From: Vibrio sp. 05-20-BW147
GTDB taxonomy: Bacteria > Pseudomonadota > Gammaproteobacteria > Enterobacterales > Vibrionaceae
DNA length: 64,000 nucleotides
Assembly: GCF_013369385.1 (NCBI RefSeq)
Contig: NZ_SZTO01000025.1
Location: 1 to 64,000, forward strand
Direction: 5' to 3'
Shown: positions 42,360-51,951 of the stretch, in pieces
Numbering within the stretch: position 1 is the stretch's first letter
How the letters are laid out: each line of letters begins with the position of its first letter
Notes under the pieces: generated by a model
The model's database searches: none
Seen by the model: only the letters and a program-made list of their open reading frames with translations
What the model was told of the DNA's origin: nothing
Position numbers and translations under genes: made by a program

Positions 42360-43055
42360 TTAAGATTCGGCGTGCTGCTTTTCAACTAGAGAAGCCATGA
42401 TCGCCTCACGGTTGTCTAAATAGTCATTGAGACCCACTTTACGTAAGTGGCAAGAAGGACAATCACCACAACCATCACCAATGATGCCGTTGTAACACGT
42501 TAAGGTTTTTTCTCTGACCAATTGCAAAGCGTTATTTTGATCCGCAAGCGCCCACGTCTCTGCTTTGTTGAGCCACATGAGTGGTGTTTGGATCACTAAT
42601 GGCTTATCCATGCCCTTCACAAGCGCACTATTCATCGCTTTGACAAAGTCATCACGACAATCTGGATAGCCAGAAAAATCGGTTTCACACACCCCAGTAA
42701 TGATCGTCTCTGCGCCAATTTGATAAGCGTAAATACCCGCCAGCGTGAGAAAAAGAATGTTACGACCGGGAACGAACGAGTTAGGTAAACCATTCTCCTG
42801 CAGTTCATGAGATACAGGAATATCGTCGCGAGTCAGTGAACTGATGGCCAACTCATTGAGCAGCGTCACATCCATCACTTTGTGTGCAGCCACACCCAGT
42901 TCTTTCGCTAGATTTTGTGCCACTTCGATTTCAAGACGGTGACGTTGGCCATAATCAAACGTGATGGCATGCACTTCATCAAATTCATTGAGAGCTTTGA
43001 CTAAACAGGTCGTCGAATCCTGACCACCACTAAAAACCACAACGGCTTTGTTCAT
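42360..43055 (-). CDS. queC: 7-cyano-7-deazaguanine synthase
   Basis: 231 residues. QueC turns 7-carboxy-7-deazaguanine into preQ0 with ATP and ammonia, in the queuosine pathway. The PP-loop SGGQDSTT (residues about 9-16) and the C-terminal zinc site CYNGIIGDGCGDCPSCHLR (Cys-x8-Cys-x2-Cys-x2-Cys) are intact. The ATG at 43055 is preferred to the TTG two codons earlier. It begins 12 bases after the queE stop, so the two make a queuosine operon. Confidence 0.95.
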   Translation of the reverse strand: MNKAVVVFSGGQDSTTCLVKALNEFDEVHAITFDYGQRHRLEIEVAQNLAKELGVAAHKVMDVTLLNELAISSLTRDDIPVSHELQENGLPNSFVPGRNILFLTLAGIYAYQIGAETIITGVCETDFSGYPDCRDDFVKAMNSALVKGMDKPLVIQTPLMWLNKAETWALADQNNALQLVREKTLTCYNGIIGDGCGDCPSCHLRKVGLNDYLDNREAIMASLVEKQHAES

Positions 43056-43067
43056 AAACAATCCCTC

Positions 43068-43742
43068 TTACGCGATACTCAGATACTTATGTGTTTGAAT
43101 CGACAAACGCCAATTGCGCTTAATACAGGTGTCGATACACAACTGAGTGGCTCTCTCTTTTTGACTAATAGGTTGTAGTGCGATCACCGTTGTTGTAGGC
43201 ACTTGAGCGCGAAGCAGTAAAGCGTCTAACTGGTCGATGTCTTTCTGGGTACCGACCGGATGTTTGATCTCGTTGGCTCGTTGTAATGCACTGTCTAAGA
43301 TCGGCAACTTACCTTTCATCGCGACTTTAGGCGATACCGTCACCCAAGTGTTTTCGCTTGCTTTGACTTCGTAAGTACCACTGGTCTCTATCTGACATTG
43401 GCAGCCAATGGCTTCAAATGCTTGTGTCAGCTCAGTGAGATCGTAAAAACAAGGTTCACCACCAGTAATGACGATGTGCTTGGCGCTGTAGCCTTGACGT
43501 TGGTACTGCTCAACAATAGCTGCGGCATCCGCTTGACACCAAGTCGGACTGTCCCCTGTTTTAACGATGATCTCCGCAAAGCTTTGTTCATCTTGCTCTG
43601 CTGCTTCCCACGTTTGCTTGGTATCACACCAAGAGCACCCTACAGGACAAATCTGCAAGCGCACGAAAACCGCTGGAACACCAGTAAACACACCTTCGCC
43701 CTGAATGGTTTCAAACATCTCGTTAACTTTGTACAACGTCAC
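43068..43742 (-). CDS. queE: 7-carboxy-7-deazaguanine synthase
   Basis: 224 residues of the radical-SAM enzyme QueE. The cluster motif is CPVGCSWC (Cys-x3-Cys-x2-Cys), preceded by FETIQGEGVFTGVPAVFVRL and followed by the SAM-binding VITGGEPCFYDL. It precedes queC by 12 bases. The start is a GTG with AGGG close upstream. The region upstream (43743-43909) contains GACCT...AGGTC arms, but no riboswitch could be assigned. Confidence 0.94.
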   Translation of the reverse strand: MTLYKVNEMFETIQGEGVFTGVPAVFVRLQICPVGCSWCDTKQTWEAAEQDEQSFAEIIVKTGDSPTWCQADAAAIVEQYQRQGYSAKHIVITGGEPCFYDLTELTQAFEAIGCQCQIETSGTYEVKASENTWVTVSPKVAMKGKLPILDSALQRANEIKHPVGTQKDIDQLDALLLRAQVPTTTVIALQPISQKERATQLCIDTCIKRNWRLSIQTHKYLSIA

Positions 43743-43909
43743 TACAACCCTAAAAATTTTTGCAAGGCGCAGACCTTAAATGAGACTCGCCCCGAGGTCA
43801 AATGAATCTCTTCTCAACGAAAAAATTCATTGTTAATTTGACTCATTTTATAGTTTCATACGCCTCATTATTCTTTTCTCTTTTTCATTTTCATTAAGTG
43901 TAGGTAAGC

Positions 43910-44719
43910 ATGTACAAGTTGATTGCGCTGGATATGGACGGCACATTACTCAATAGTGACAAACAGATCTCTGAACCCAATAAGGAAGCGATTCGCCAAG
44001 CTCGCGCTGCAGGCGTGACCGTGGTACTTGCTTCAGGCCGCCCGTTAGAGGGGATGCAAAGCAAACTGGAAGAATTACAGATCGATTCAGACAAAGACTT
44101 TGTTCTTTTTTACAACGGTTCGATGGTTAAGAACGTGGCAACGGGTGAGATCATCCATGAGCAGATCATCGATGGCAAAGCGGCGAAAAAAATCGCTCGT
44201 TTGGCTGATAAACTGGGGGTATTTGTACACGCGTTCAGCAAAGAATTTGGCCTGATTACTCCGCAAAACAATCCTTACACCGATATTGAAGCCAACATCA
44301 ATGGTCTCAATATTACCGAAATGAGTTTTGATGCCTTAGCGGATGACCACCCAATCATCAAAACCATGATTGTGGCTGAGCCCTCAGAGCTCACCAAAGC
44401 CATCGCCGCCCTACCCGCCACATTGCATGATGAGTTCACCATTGTTCAAAGCGCACCATTCTTCCTCGAGTTTTTAAACCCAGCCAGTAATAAAGGAATT
44501 GGCGTGGCTGCGATTGCGGAATATCTGGGTATTCGCGCGGAAGAAGTGATTTGTATGGGAGACGCAGAAAACGATCACCATATGTTGAAATACGCAGGTC
44601 TTGGCATTGCCATGGCTAACGCGATGGAAGAGACCAAGCAAATCGCGGATTACATCACTGACAGCAATAATGACCATGGCGTCGCAACGGCGATTGAAAA
44701 ATTTGTTCTGCAAGCCTGA
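43910..44719 (+). CDS. yidA: Cof-type HAD phosphatase (YidA-like)
   Basis: 269 residues. HAD motifs are in order: I is LIALDMDGTLL, II is VVLASGRPLEG, III the Lys in NPASNKGIGVAAIAEY, and IV GDAENDHHML. The type IIB cap lies between motifs II and III. E. coli YidA dephosphorylates sugar phosphates; substrate range here is assumed. Divergent from queE. Confidence 0.9.
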   Translation: MYKLIALDMDGTLLNSDKQISEPNKEAIRQARAAGVTVVLASGRPLEGMQSKLEELQIDSDKDFVLFYNGSMVKNVATGEIIHEQIIDGKAAKKIARLADKLGVFVHAFSKEFGLITPQNNPYTDIEANINGLNITEMSFDALADDHPIIKTMIVAEPSELTKAIAALPATLHDEFTIVQSAPFFLEFLNPASNKGIGVAAIAEYLGIRAEEVICMGDAENDHHMLKYAGLGIAMANAMEETKQIADYITDSNNDHGVATAIEKFVLQA

Positions 44720-44725
44720 TGACGA

Positions 44726-44753
44726 TTAGAGAGGGATTCTCCTCCCTCTCTAA
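44726..44753 (+). terminator. Stem-loop after the HAD phosphatase gene
   Basis: TTAGAGAGGG with CCCTCTCTAA, a perfect 10-bp stem and 8-base loop just past the stop. The U-run is weak (CACTTTC). Confidence 0.6.
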
Positions 44754-44874
44754 CACTTTCAAACTGGGAGCGGGTTAATACTTTATCCTCTTTAGCTCTG
44801 TTTTACAGTACATATAGCCATTACTGGTGGTAGCATTGGTGCAATTAATTTAATAGCAACAGTGTGAGCAGAAA

Positions 44875-46512
44875 ATGTTTGTCAATTTATCCGTAAAACA
44901 AAAAATTATTTTCCCTGTTTTTCTCATTATTTCTCTATTCGCCGTCAGCTCTGTGCTGAACATTTTGGCCTCCCAAAAACAAACCGAATTAACCATCACA
45001 CTACGTGATCAAGTCATACCTACTCTGTTCAAGATAGAAGATGCTTATCGTGATATGTATCAAGCAACATCTGCGATTCAGGGGCTTGTTCTCTCTGATA
45101 CCAAACAAGAAATTGAACGTGAAAAGTTTGAGTATAGCGATAATGCGCACAAAGCTATTCCTCGTATGAAAGCGGCGCAAAAGTTAATTGATTCAGGGCT
45201 TTTGCCTTCCAGCGCGCAACGTGAGCTCGACGTGTTAGTCACACTGGCCAATAGCTGGCTAAAGGATTACGAAACGCTACTCAGCCTACCTGAGGATCAG
45301 TGGTTTACGTATTACGATGAAAACAAGGGCACATTCGATAAGAAGTTTTCAGCGACTCGTAAACAACTCAATGTCGTGAAAGAGCTGATTGAAGCATCAC
45401 AACAAGAGTTACAAAAGCAAGTTAATGATGCCTCCGCACAAGCCGAACGCACTTTGGAACTCGGTACTCTGCTTGTCATTATGCTTGCCACCGTTATGTG
45501 CTGGTTCTTAATCAGAGTCATCGTCACACCGATCGAACACATTCGTACCGCCATGGACGAAATCGCTTCTGGCGATGGTGATTTGCGTCAACGCATCAAG
45601 GTGGAAAGCCAAGACGAAATCGGCCAGCTTGCTAGCGCGTTTAACCTGTTTGTCAGCAAAATCCAAGCGACCATTGAGCAGGTGGTGAACACGACCAATA
45701 ATGTACGTAGTGAAATGAACCAGCTAACGGAAATCACTCGTTCTGTTGCCGATTCGACCTATCGCCAACAGCAAGAAAGTGAAGTGGTGGCCGCTGCCGT
45801 GCATGAAATGCAAGCAACCAGTCAAAGCGTGAGTGATAACGCTACGGATGCAGCAACTGAAAGCCACAATGCGGATCACGAAGTTCAAACGACAAGCCAA
45901 ATTGTTGATAGCACTGTGGACGCGATCCGCCGCCTTGCTGACGATATCAACAACGCAAGTCATGTGATCCACACACTTGACGATGATGTGAGTAACATCG
46001 CTTCTATTTTGGACGTGATTCGTGGCATCGCAGAACAAACCAACCTTCTGGCGCTCAACGCAGCCATCGAAGCGGCGCGTGCTGGTGAGCAAGGCCGTGG
46101 ATTTGCCGTCGTCGCAGATGAAGTGCGCTCACTCGCGAGCCGCACTCAGCAAAGTACGGGGGAAATCCAAACCATGATTGAACGCTTACAAGGCGGCGCT
46201 CGCCAAGCGGTATCGGTAATGGAATCAAGCAAACGCAGCAGTGACTCCACGATTGAGTCAGCGCAATCTGCAACCCATTCTCTGCAAGAGATTCTGCGCG
46301 CTATCGCCAATATGAGTGAGATGAACACACAAATCGCCACCGCAGCGAATCAGCAAAGCAGCGTAAGTGAAGAAGTCAACGCCAACGTTCAACGCATTGC
46401 AGACAACAGCAGCGCGATCGTGAGCGTGGTTCAAAATGCCGAGACCGCTATCCAACGTCTATCACAGCAATGTGGCCAGTTGGATCGCCTTGTGTCGCAA
46501 TTCAAATGCTAA
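44875..46512 (+). CDS. Methyl-accepting chemotaxis protein with helical-bundle sensor
   Basis: 545 residues: membrane segment 1 (about 10-30), a periplasmic region of about 160 residues that is all-helical (four-helix-bundle type), membrane segment 2 (about 198-218), HAMP (MDEIASGDGDLRQRI) and the signalling domain with tip EQTNLLALNAAIEAARAGEQGRGFAVVADEVRSLA. No CheR pentapeptide at the C-terminus. Ligand unknown. Monocistronic, followed by a strong terminator. Confidence 0.93.
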   Translation: MFVNLSVKQKIIFPVFLIISLFAVSSVLNILASQKQTELTITLRDQVIPTLFKIEDAYRDMYQATSAIQGLVLSDTKQEIEREKFEYSDNAHKAIPRMKAAQKLIDSGLLPSSAQRELDVLVTLANSWLKDYETLLSLPEDQWFTYYDENKGTFDKKFSATRKQLNVVKELIEASQQELQKQVNDASAQAERTLELGTLLVIMLATVMCWFLIRVIVTPIEHIRTAMDEIASGDGDLRQRIKVESQDEIGQLASAFNLFVSKIQATIEQVVNTTNNVRSEMNQLTEITRSVADSTYRQQQESEVVAAAVHEMQATSQSVSDNATDAATESHNADHEVQTTSQIVDSTVDAIRRLADDINNASHVIHTLDDDVSNIASILDVIRGIAEQTNLLALNAAIEAARAGEQGRGFAVVADEVRSLASRTQQSTGEIQTMIERLQGGARQAVSVMESSKRSSDSTIESAQSATHSLQEILRAIANMSEMNTQIATAANQQSSVSEEVNANVQRIADNSSAIVSVVQNAETAIQRLSQQCGQLDRLVSQFKC

Positions 46513-46529
46513 TTTGCTAAGAGCAAAAC

Positions 46530-46558
46530 AAAACGCCTCGGACAATCCGAGGCGTTTT
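46530..46558. terminator. Bidirectional terminator, chemoreceptor / Nudix-PAP2
   Basis: AAAACGCCTCGG and CCGAGGCGTTTT, 12-bp perfect stem, 5-base loop, between two converging genes and 2 bases from the end of the minus-strand gene. Confidence 0.92.
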
Positions 46559-46560
46559 GA

Positions 46561-48003
46561 TTATGCGTTTTGGGCACCAAACTGTTTTATCAGTAAGGCC
46601 ATAGACAGCGCTAACATCGGATAACGAAGGGTTTCAACGATAAATGAGTAAAGGCCACTGTAAGAAACAGCGCCTTGCAGCAAGGTGACAATCAAGTTCA
46701 ACGTAAGCAGTGCGACGACCACCATCAGTGCGTGCGATTGAGATAGCACCACTTGGGTCGTTTTGAAAAACATCACCAAAACGGAAACCACAATCAGTGT
46801 TGCCAGCCATGCGGAAAAGACCGGCAAAGGCCACATCGCTGTCAATAATGCCGCAGCCACAGCAAGCGCAATCCAGACACTTTTCGACGCAAGCAACTGC
46901 GCAACATTCAAATTTGGCTTACCTTCCAATCGGATGATATGCCATGCGACTAACCCACCAACAATGCCACCGACCAACATATCTGCAATAAAAGCGGCTC
47001 CCGTATAGAACTTGCCGAACATTATTAAAGAAATCACCAGTGAAACGATTCGCAAAGCGCGCCCATTTCGTAATAATCCAGAGCGCCTTAAAAGCAATGC
47101 TGAACAGCAAGCCCAAACTGCAATTGGTAAGCTTGGAAAGCCGTAACCATAACTTTGCGTCATTTCAAGCATTGGCCAATAAACATGAGGCCTTGGCATC
47201 GAGAAGCCTTGCTGTGCGACCAAAACCAACAACGAGGTCGTCGCGAGCGCAAAAAACAACTGAAAGGTGAAATCACGCCCCATGCGCCACATGACCAGCG
47301 GTAAGACCACAAGTAACAACTCAGGTGATGTTAAGTAAAGCGCTAACTGTCCCAGTAACAGGGCTGCGAGGGTATTAAACGACGATGAAGCAACCCATGC
47401 TTGCAACTGCATTAGCCAACCCAATTCAACTTGGTGATAAGCCGGAGCAGCATTAACAAGATCATTTACATAGGTCACTGGCTGCTCACTGGCTTTATCA
47501 AACATCCCTTTCACCATCTCCCACTGTTCAGGATAACGATATTGGCTAGCAGGCAAGGTGTTTGGCGCAATCAACATCGCAGAGGAAACTTCAACGCCGT
47601 AGTGAGGAGCAAACCAAACTGGCAGCTCATTACCATCCAATGCATTGTGAAAGTTAAATGCAACAATAGAAGAATCCGAAACACAATCGTAGAAAACCGC
47701 TTGTTCACTAAAGCCAAGTGCTTGACCAACCGTGACAACCAACCCCGTTTCTTCCCATGTTTCTCTTTGCGCAGTTATTGCTGGGTCTTCCCCTTCGATG
47801 ATGGTGCCACCTGGCAAAGAGATTTGATGTGTAAGTATTTCGTTGACCAACACCAGTTTGTTGTCCGCTCGTACCAAACAAAGCGCGCCTTTGATCCCTT
47901 CAGGAAGAGCAGTCGAACTATTGGCGACAGAAAAAGAAGAATAGAACAGTGAAAAAATGAAGCTTAATACGATTAGAAATGATCGCTTATGCACGGGTGA
48001 CAA
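46561..48003 (-). CDS. Periplasmic Nudix hydrolase fused to a degenerate PAP2 membrane domain
   Basis: 480 residues. A signal peptide (about 1-27) precedes a Nudix domain whose box is complete (Gly66, Glu72, Arg80-Glu81, Glu84-Glu85, Gly87). From about 195 onward it is a membrane protein with about eight segments resembling a PAP2 phosphatase. The PAP2 catalytic motifs are largely lost: Gln264 for the Lys of K-x6-RP (RP at 271-272 remains), PSLP at 290-293 for PSGH, and GAAFIAD for the G-x-H-x3-D of the third motif. The Nudix half, if exported, would act on periplasmic nucleotide-like substrates. The PAP2 half may be a binding or flipping module. Confidence 0.85.
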   Translation of the reverse strand: MSPVHKRSFLIVLSFIFSLFYSSFSVANSSTALPEGIKGALCLVRADNKLVLVNEILTHQISLPGGTIIEGEDPAITAQRETWEETGLVVTVGQALGFSEQAVFYDCVSDSSIVAFNFHNALDGNELPVWFAPHYGVEVSSAMLIAPNTLPASQYRYPEQWEMVKGMFDKASEQPVTYVNDLVNAAPAYHQVELGWLMQLQAWVASSSFNTLAALLLGQLALYLTSPELLLVVLPLVMWRMGRDFTFQLFFALATTSLLVLVAQQGFSMPRPHVYWPMLEMTQSYGYGFPSLPIAVWACCSALLLRRSGLLRNGRALRIVSLVISLIMFGKFYTGAAFIADMLVGGIVGGLVAWHIIRLEGKPNLNVAQLLASKSVWIALAVAAALLTAMWPLPVFSAWLATLIVVSVLVMFFKTTQVVLSQSHALMVVVALLTLNLIVTLLQGAVSYSGLYSFIVETLRYPMLALSMALLIKQFGAQNA

Positions 48004-48197
48004 CCTTTACTTTTGTTATTTGTTGCTCGAACTCAGTGACAACTAGCAATATGCTTCACCGCCTCCGTGCTCGATGAGTTGGAGGCAATAATGGCAGGAA
48101 AATAGATTTTTTTCGACTGAAATTAAGTAAATGTTTGCGATAGCCACTATTTGTTCGCCTTATTGTCCACATGGCGACTTAAAGCCACTTCCAAAAT

Positions 48198-48674
48198 TTA
48201 ACGTAACGATTTTCTCAACCAGTGGATATGCGGCTGAAAGCCATTCTTCTCGTACAAGGCAATCGCGGTTTGGTTGAAATCCCACACTTCAACAAACACT
48301 TGTTCAACACCATAATCACGGAAAGTTTGTTCGATTTTGGCTAATAGCGCCTCAGCAATCCCTTGTTGGCGAAACGGCTTACCAACGTATAACTCATCGA
48401 CACTGCCCATAGGTAAAGGGCGGCTCACTGTCGAAATCAGCTCGCAAAAATGCCCTGACACAAACCCCACCACTTCCTCATCTACTTTAGCGACAAACAC
48501 CAAACATTCAGGGTCATCGAGATAGCGAGCAATGCTTTTCTCTTGCTCGATCTCTTCTGCGCTTTTAAAAAATTCAGGGCACTGTAGATGATGCTCATCA
48601 TGCAAATCGAACATCAAATCGTTAAGGGCTTCAAGGTCTGAAGGACGTGCAGAAGAGAGAATAAACGCGGTCAT
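48198..48674 (-). CDS. GNAT-family N-acetyltransferase
   Basis: 158 residues from the ATG at 48674. Acetyl-CoA loop FRQQGIAEALL, preceded by VDELYVGK, with VEVWDFNQTAIALYEKNGF near the end: a standard single-domain GNAT. The N-terminal part (MFDLHDEHHLQCPEFF) resembles diamine or aminoglycoside-type members. Monocistronic; substrate unknown. Confidence 0.85.
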   Translation of the reverse strand: MTAFILSSARPSDLEALNDLMFDLHDEHHLQCPEFFKSAEEIEQEKSIARYLDDPECLVFVAKVDEEVVGFVSGHFCELISTVSRPLPMGSVDELYVGKPFRQQGIAEALLAKIEQTFRDYGVEQVFVEVWDFNQTAIALYEKNGFQPHIHWLRKSLR

Positions 48675-48779
48675 AGAGAGCAACTTACGAGAAATAATGA
48701 CCTAAGTGTGTGGTGCGACAGTGCATAAAGCAAGTGAATTTGCCAATCCATCACTATTGATGATGGATTGGCGATAGCG

Positions 48780-50657
48780 TTAGCGACTCAGTACTTTTTC
48801 GATTTCATTAAGACTGGTCGGATCGTCAATGGTGGATGGCACAGCGTATTGTTCACCATCGGCAATTTGACGGATGGTACGGCGCAAGATCTTACCTGAG
48901 CGCGTCTTAGGTAAACGCTCCACCACCAAGGCTTGTTTAAAGCAGGCAACGGCGCCTATTTCATTGCGCACTTTGCCGACGAGTTCTTGCTCCAGCTCGG
49001 TTGGGTCGATTTTCACCCCATCTTTAAGCACCACAAACCCCAGTGGCAACTGCCCTTTGAGCTCATCGTGCACGCCGACAACCGCACATTCCGCAACGGC
49101 AGGATGCGCGCCAACAATCTCTTCCATTTCTCCGGTAGAGAGACGATGCCCAGCCACGTTAATCACATCATCAATGCGACCCATGATAAAGAGATAACCC
49201 TCTTCATCCAGATAACCGCCATCACCCGACACATAGTAACCTGGGAACTGGCTCAGATAACCCGATTCAAATCGATCATGATTGCGCCACACGGTTGGCA
49301 AGCAGCTTGGCGGCAAAGGTCTTTTCAATGCGACAAAACCTTGCTGCATCGGCCCAGCTCTTAACCCCATTTCATCGAGAATGTCCACTTGATAACCCGG
49401 AATAGGCATGGTGGCCGAACCCGCTTTGACGGGCATTAACTCAATACCCACCATGTTGCCTGCAATCGCCCAGCCGGTTTCTGTTTGCCACCAGTGGTCA
49501 ATCACGGGCTTGGCCGTTTGGCTTTGAACCCATTCCAAGGTTGGCGGATCAAGCCTTTCTCCCGCCATAAAAATCGTATCAAGCTTGGAAAGATCATAGT
49601 TCTTTAGATGCTCGCCTTGTGGATCTTCTTTTTTAATCGCTCGGAACGCCGTTGGCGCAGAGAAAAGAACATTCACTCCATACTCTTCGCATACGCGCCA
49701 AAAGGCGCCAGGATCCGGCGTGCGCACTGGCTTCCCTTCAAACAAGATCGTGGTGCAACCATGAATTAAAGGGGCATAGACGATATAAGAGTGCCCGACA
49801 ACCCAACCCACGTCAGAGGCGGCCCAAAACACGCCATCCTGCGGCATATTGTAAATGGCATTCATTGAATACTTCATGGCCACGGCATGGCCACCGTTGT
49901 CACGCACCACCCCTTTCGGTTTGCCCGTCGTGCCTGAGGTGTAGAGGATATACAGAGGGTCCGTTGCCAATACCGGAACACAAGCATGTGGTAGCGCGTT
50001 TTCAACCGCTTGATGCCAATCAAGATCGCGTTCGCTGTTGAGCTGGGCATCACACTGAGGACGTTGCAGTACCACCACTTTTTCCGGTTTCCAGCGGCTA
50101 TCCATGATCGCTTTATCCACCAAAGGCTTATAGGCGATGACTTTGTTGATTTCGATACCACATGACGCTGTCAGCACCACTTTGGGCTCGGCATCTTCAA
50201 TGCGCACCGCCAGCTCATTTGGGGCAAAGCCACCAAACACCACGGAGTGAATCGCCCCTAATCGTGCACAGGCAAGCATCGCCATCGCCGCTTCTGGGAT
50301 CATCGGCATGTAAATCACCACGCGATCGCCTTTCGTCACGCCTTGGTCAGCCAACATGCCAGCGATACGAGCCACGCGATCTCGCATTTCGAAATAGCTG
50401 TAAACCTGCTTAGTGTCGGTTACAGGTGAATCATAGATCAGCGCCGCTTTATCGCCTCGGCCTTGTTCACAGTGGTAATCGAGTGCCAACCATGAAGTAT
50501 TGAGCAGTCCATCGGGGTACCAACGCTCAATGCCATTGGGATCATTGGCAAGAATGGTTTTAGGGAACTCAAACCAATCGATATTCTTTGCTTGGGCTTG
50601 CCAAAAGCTTTCCGGTTGCTGCTTCGCCCATTGATATTCTTTCTGATAAGCAGACAT
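48780..50657 (-). CDS. prpE: Propionyl-CoA synthetase
   Basis: 625 residues of the acetyl-CoA-synthetase-like adenylate-forming family. ATP motif YTSGTTGKPKGV, WWQTETG, the hinge YLFIMGRIDDVINVAGHRLS and the catalytic lysine in LPKTRSGKILRR are all intact. It activates propionate to propionyl-CoA, feeding the methylcitrate cycle encoded upstream. It is the last gene of the prp operon, 66 bases after prpF. Confidence 0.93.
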   Translation of the reverse strand: MSAYQKEYQWAKQQPESFWQAQAKNIDWFEFPKTILANDPNGIERWYPDGLLNTSWLALDYHCEQGRGDKAALIYDSPVTDTKQVYSYFEMRDRVARIAGMLADQGVTKGDRVVIYMPMIPEAAMAMLACARLGAIHSVVFGGFAPNELAVRIEDAEPKVVLTASCGIEINKVIAYKPLVDKAIMDSRWKPEKVVVLQRPQCDAQLNSERDLDWHQAVENALPHACVPVLATDPLYILYTSGTTGKPKGVVRDNGGHAVAMKYSMNAIYNMPQDGVFWAASDVGWVVGHSYIVYAPLIHGCTTILFEGKPVRTPDPGAFWRVCEEYGVNVLFSAPTAFRAIKKEDPQGEHLKNYDLSKLDTIFMAGERLDPPTLEWVQSQTAKPVIDHWWQTETGWAIAGNMVGIELMPVKAGSATMPIPGYQVDILDEMGLRAGPMQQGFVALKRPLPPSCLPTVWRNHDRFESGYLSQFPGYYVSGDGGYLDEEGYLFIMGRIDDVINVAGHRLSTGEMEEIVGAHPAVAECAVVGVHDELKGQLPLGFVVLKDGVKIDPTELEQELVGKVRNEIGAVACFKQALVVERLPKTRSGKILRRTIRQIADGEQYAVPSTIDDPTSLNEIEKVLSR

Positions 50658-50722
50658 AGTGCTTCCTCCAGTATGTCTTAACGGTCCTTTTCACCTTGCT
50701 CTTTGAACAAGTAAGCTAAAAT

Positions 50723-51949
50723 TTATTCAAAGAGATCGGAGGGAACACGCACAAAGCCCTCCATCAGTATGCGAGCGCTGCGGCTCATAATGGCTTTTTC
50801 TACCACCCAACCTTGTTCAGTGGCTTTTGCTTGAGCGCCGACTTTGAGCGTCCCAGACGGGTGACCAAAGGTGACGGCTTGTTTCTCACCACCACCGGCA
50901 GCCAAGTTCACTAAAGTGCCCGGCACGCAAGCGGCTGCGCCAATCGCGACCGCTGCAGTTCCCATCATGGCGTGGTGCAACTTGCCCATTGAAAGGGCGC
51001 GAACCAGCAGATCAACGTCGCCTGCCTCTACCACTTTGCCACTTGAGGCTTGGTAACTTTTCGGCTTCGCGACAAACGCCACTTTAGGGGTGTGCTGGCG
51101 ACCTTCTGCTTCTTCAATCGAACTAATCAAACCCATTTTCAGCGCGCCATAAGCGCGAATGGTTTCAAACTTGGCTAACGCTTGCTCATCGTTATTGATC
51201 TGCTCCTGCAGTTCCGTGCCCGAATACCCCAACGCCTCAGCATCAAGGAAAATGGTGGGAATGCCCGCATTAATGAGCGTGGAATTAAAGGTACCAACAC
51301 CCGGAACGACAAGGTCATCCATCAAATTACCAGTGGGAAACATGCTCCCTTCACCGTCGGCTGGCTCAACGAAATCCACTTGGATCTCTGCAGCAGGAAA
51401 TGTCACGCCATCAAGAGAAAACTCGCCCGTTTCCTGCACCAAACCATGTTGAATGGGCACGTGCACTTCAATGGTTTTGCCGATATTGGCTTGCCACACT
51501 TTCACCGTCACCACGCCGTTTTGAGGGATGCGTTGTTCATCAATCAAGCCAGCATGGATGGCAAATGGGCCAACCGCAGCAGACAAGTTGCCACAGTTAC
51601 CGCTCCAATCGACAAACGGTTTGTCGATAGAGACTTGACCAAACAGGTAATCGACATCGTGATCGGCGCGGCTACTTTTGCTCACAATCACCGTTTTGCT
51701 GGTGCTGGATGTCGCCCCGCCCATGCCGTCAATCTGCTTGCCGTAAGGATCTGGGCTACCAATCACGCGCAGAAGCAGTTGGTCACGTTTTTCCCCCGCA
51801 ATTTGTGCCTCTGGCGGTAAATCCGCAAGGTTGAAAAACACCCCCTTGCTGGTGCCGCCTCGTATATACGTGGCAGGCACTTTCATTTGGCTCATCCGCG
51901 TATCGCGCTGTGCAGAGTTACGCGTAGAGGATTGTCTAGAAGATTTCAT
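50723..51949 (-). CDS. prpF: 2-methylaconitate cis-trans isomerase
   Basis: 408 residues of the PrpF family: MKVPATYIRGGTSKGVFF near the start, IDGMGGATSSTSKTVIV, DWSGNCGNLSAAVGPFA with the catalytic Cys region, and a conserved C-terminal MSRSARILMEGFVRVP. It interconverts trans- and cis-2-methylaconitate, needed because AcnD makes the trans form. The start has GGAG 7 bases upstream and is 2 bases after the acnD stop. Confidence 0.95.
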   Translation of the reverse strand: MKSSRQSSTRNSAQRDTRMSQMKVPATYIRGGTSKGVFFNLADLPPEAQIAGEKRDQLLLRVIGSPDPYGKQIDGMGGATSSTSKTVIVSKSSRADHDVDYLFGQVSIDKPFVDWSGNCGNLSAAVGPFAIHAGLIDEQRIPQNGVVTVKVWQANIGKTIEVHVPIQHGLVQETGEFSLDGVTFPAAEIQVDFVEPADGEGSMFPTGNLMDDLVVPGVGTFNSTLINAGIPTIFLDAEALGYSGTELQEQINNDEQALAKFETIRAYGALKMGLISSIEEAEGRQHTPKVAFVAKPKSYQASSGKVVEAGDVDLLVRALSMGKLHHAMMGTAAVAIGAAACVPGTLVNLAAGGGEKQAVTFGHPSGTLKVGAQAKATEQGWVVEKAIMSRSARILMEGFVRVPSDLFE

Positions 51950-51951
51950 CG

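Noticed and set aside
43743..43909. preQ1 riboswitch upstream of queE
   Set aside because: GACCT and AGGTC arms and an A/T-rich tract are there, but I could not fit the conserved preQ1-I loop and tail sequence or pseudoknot; a covariance search would be needed.
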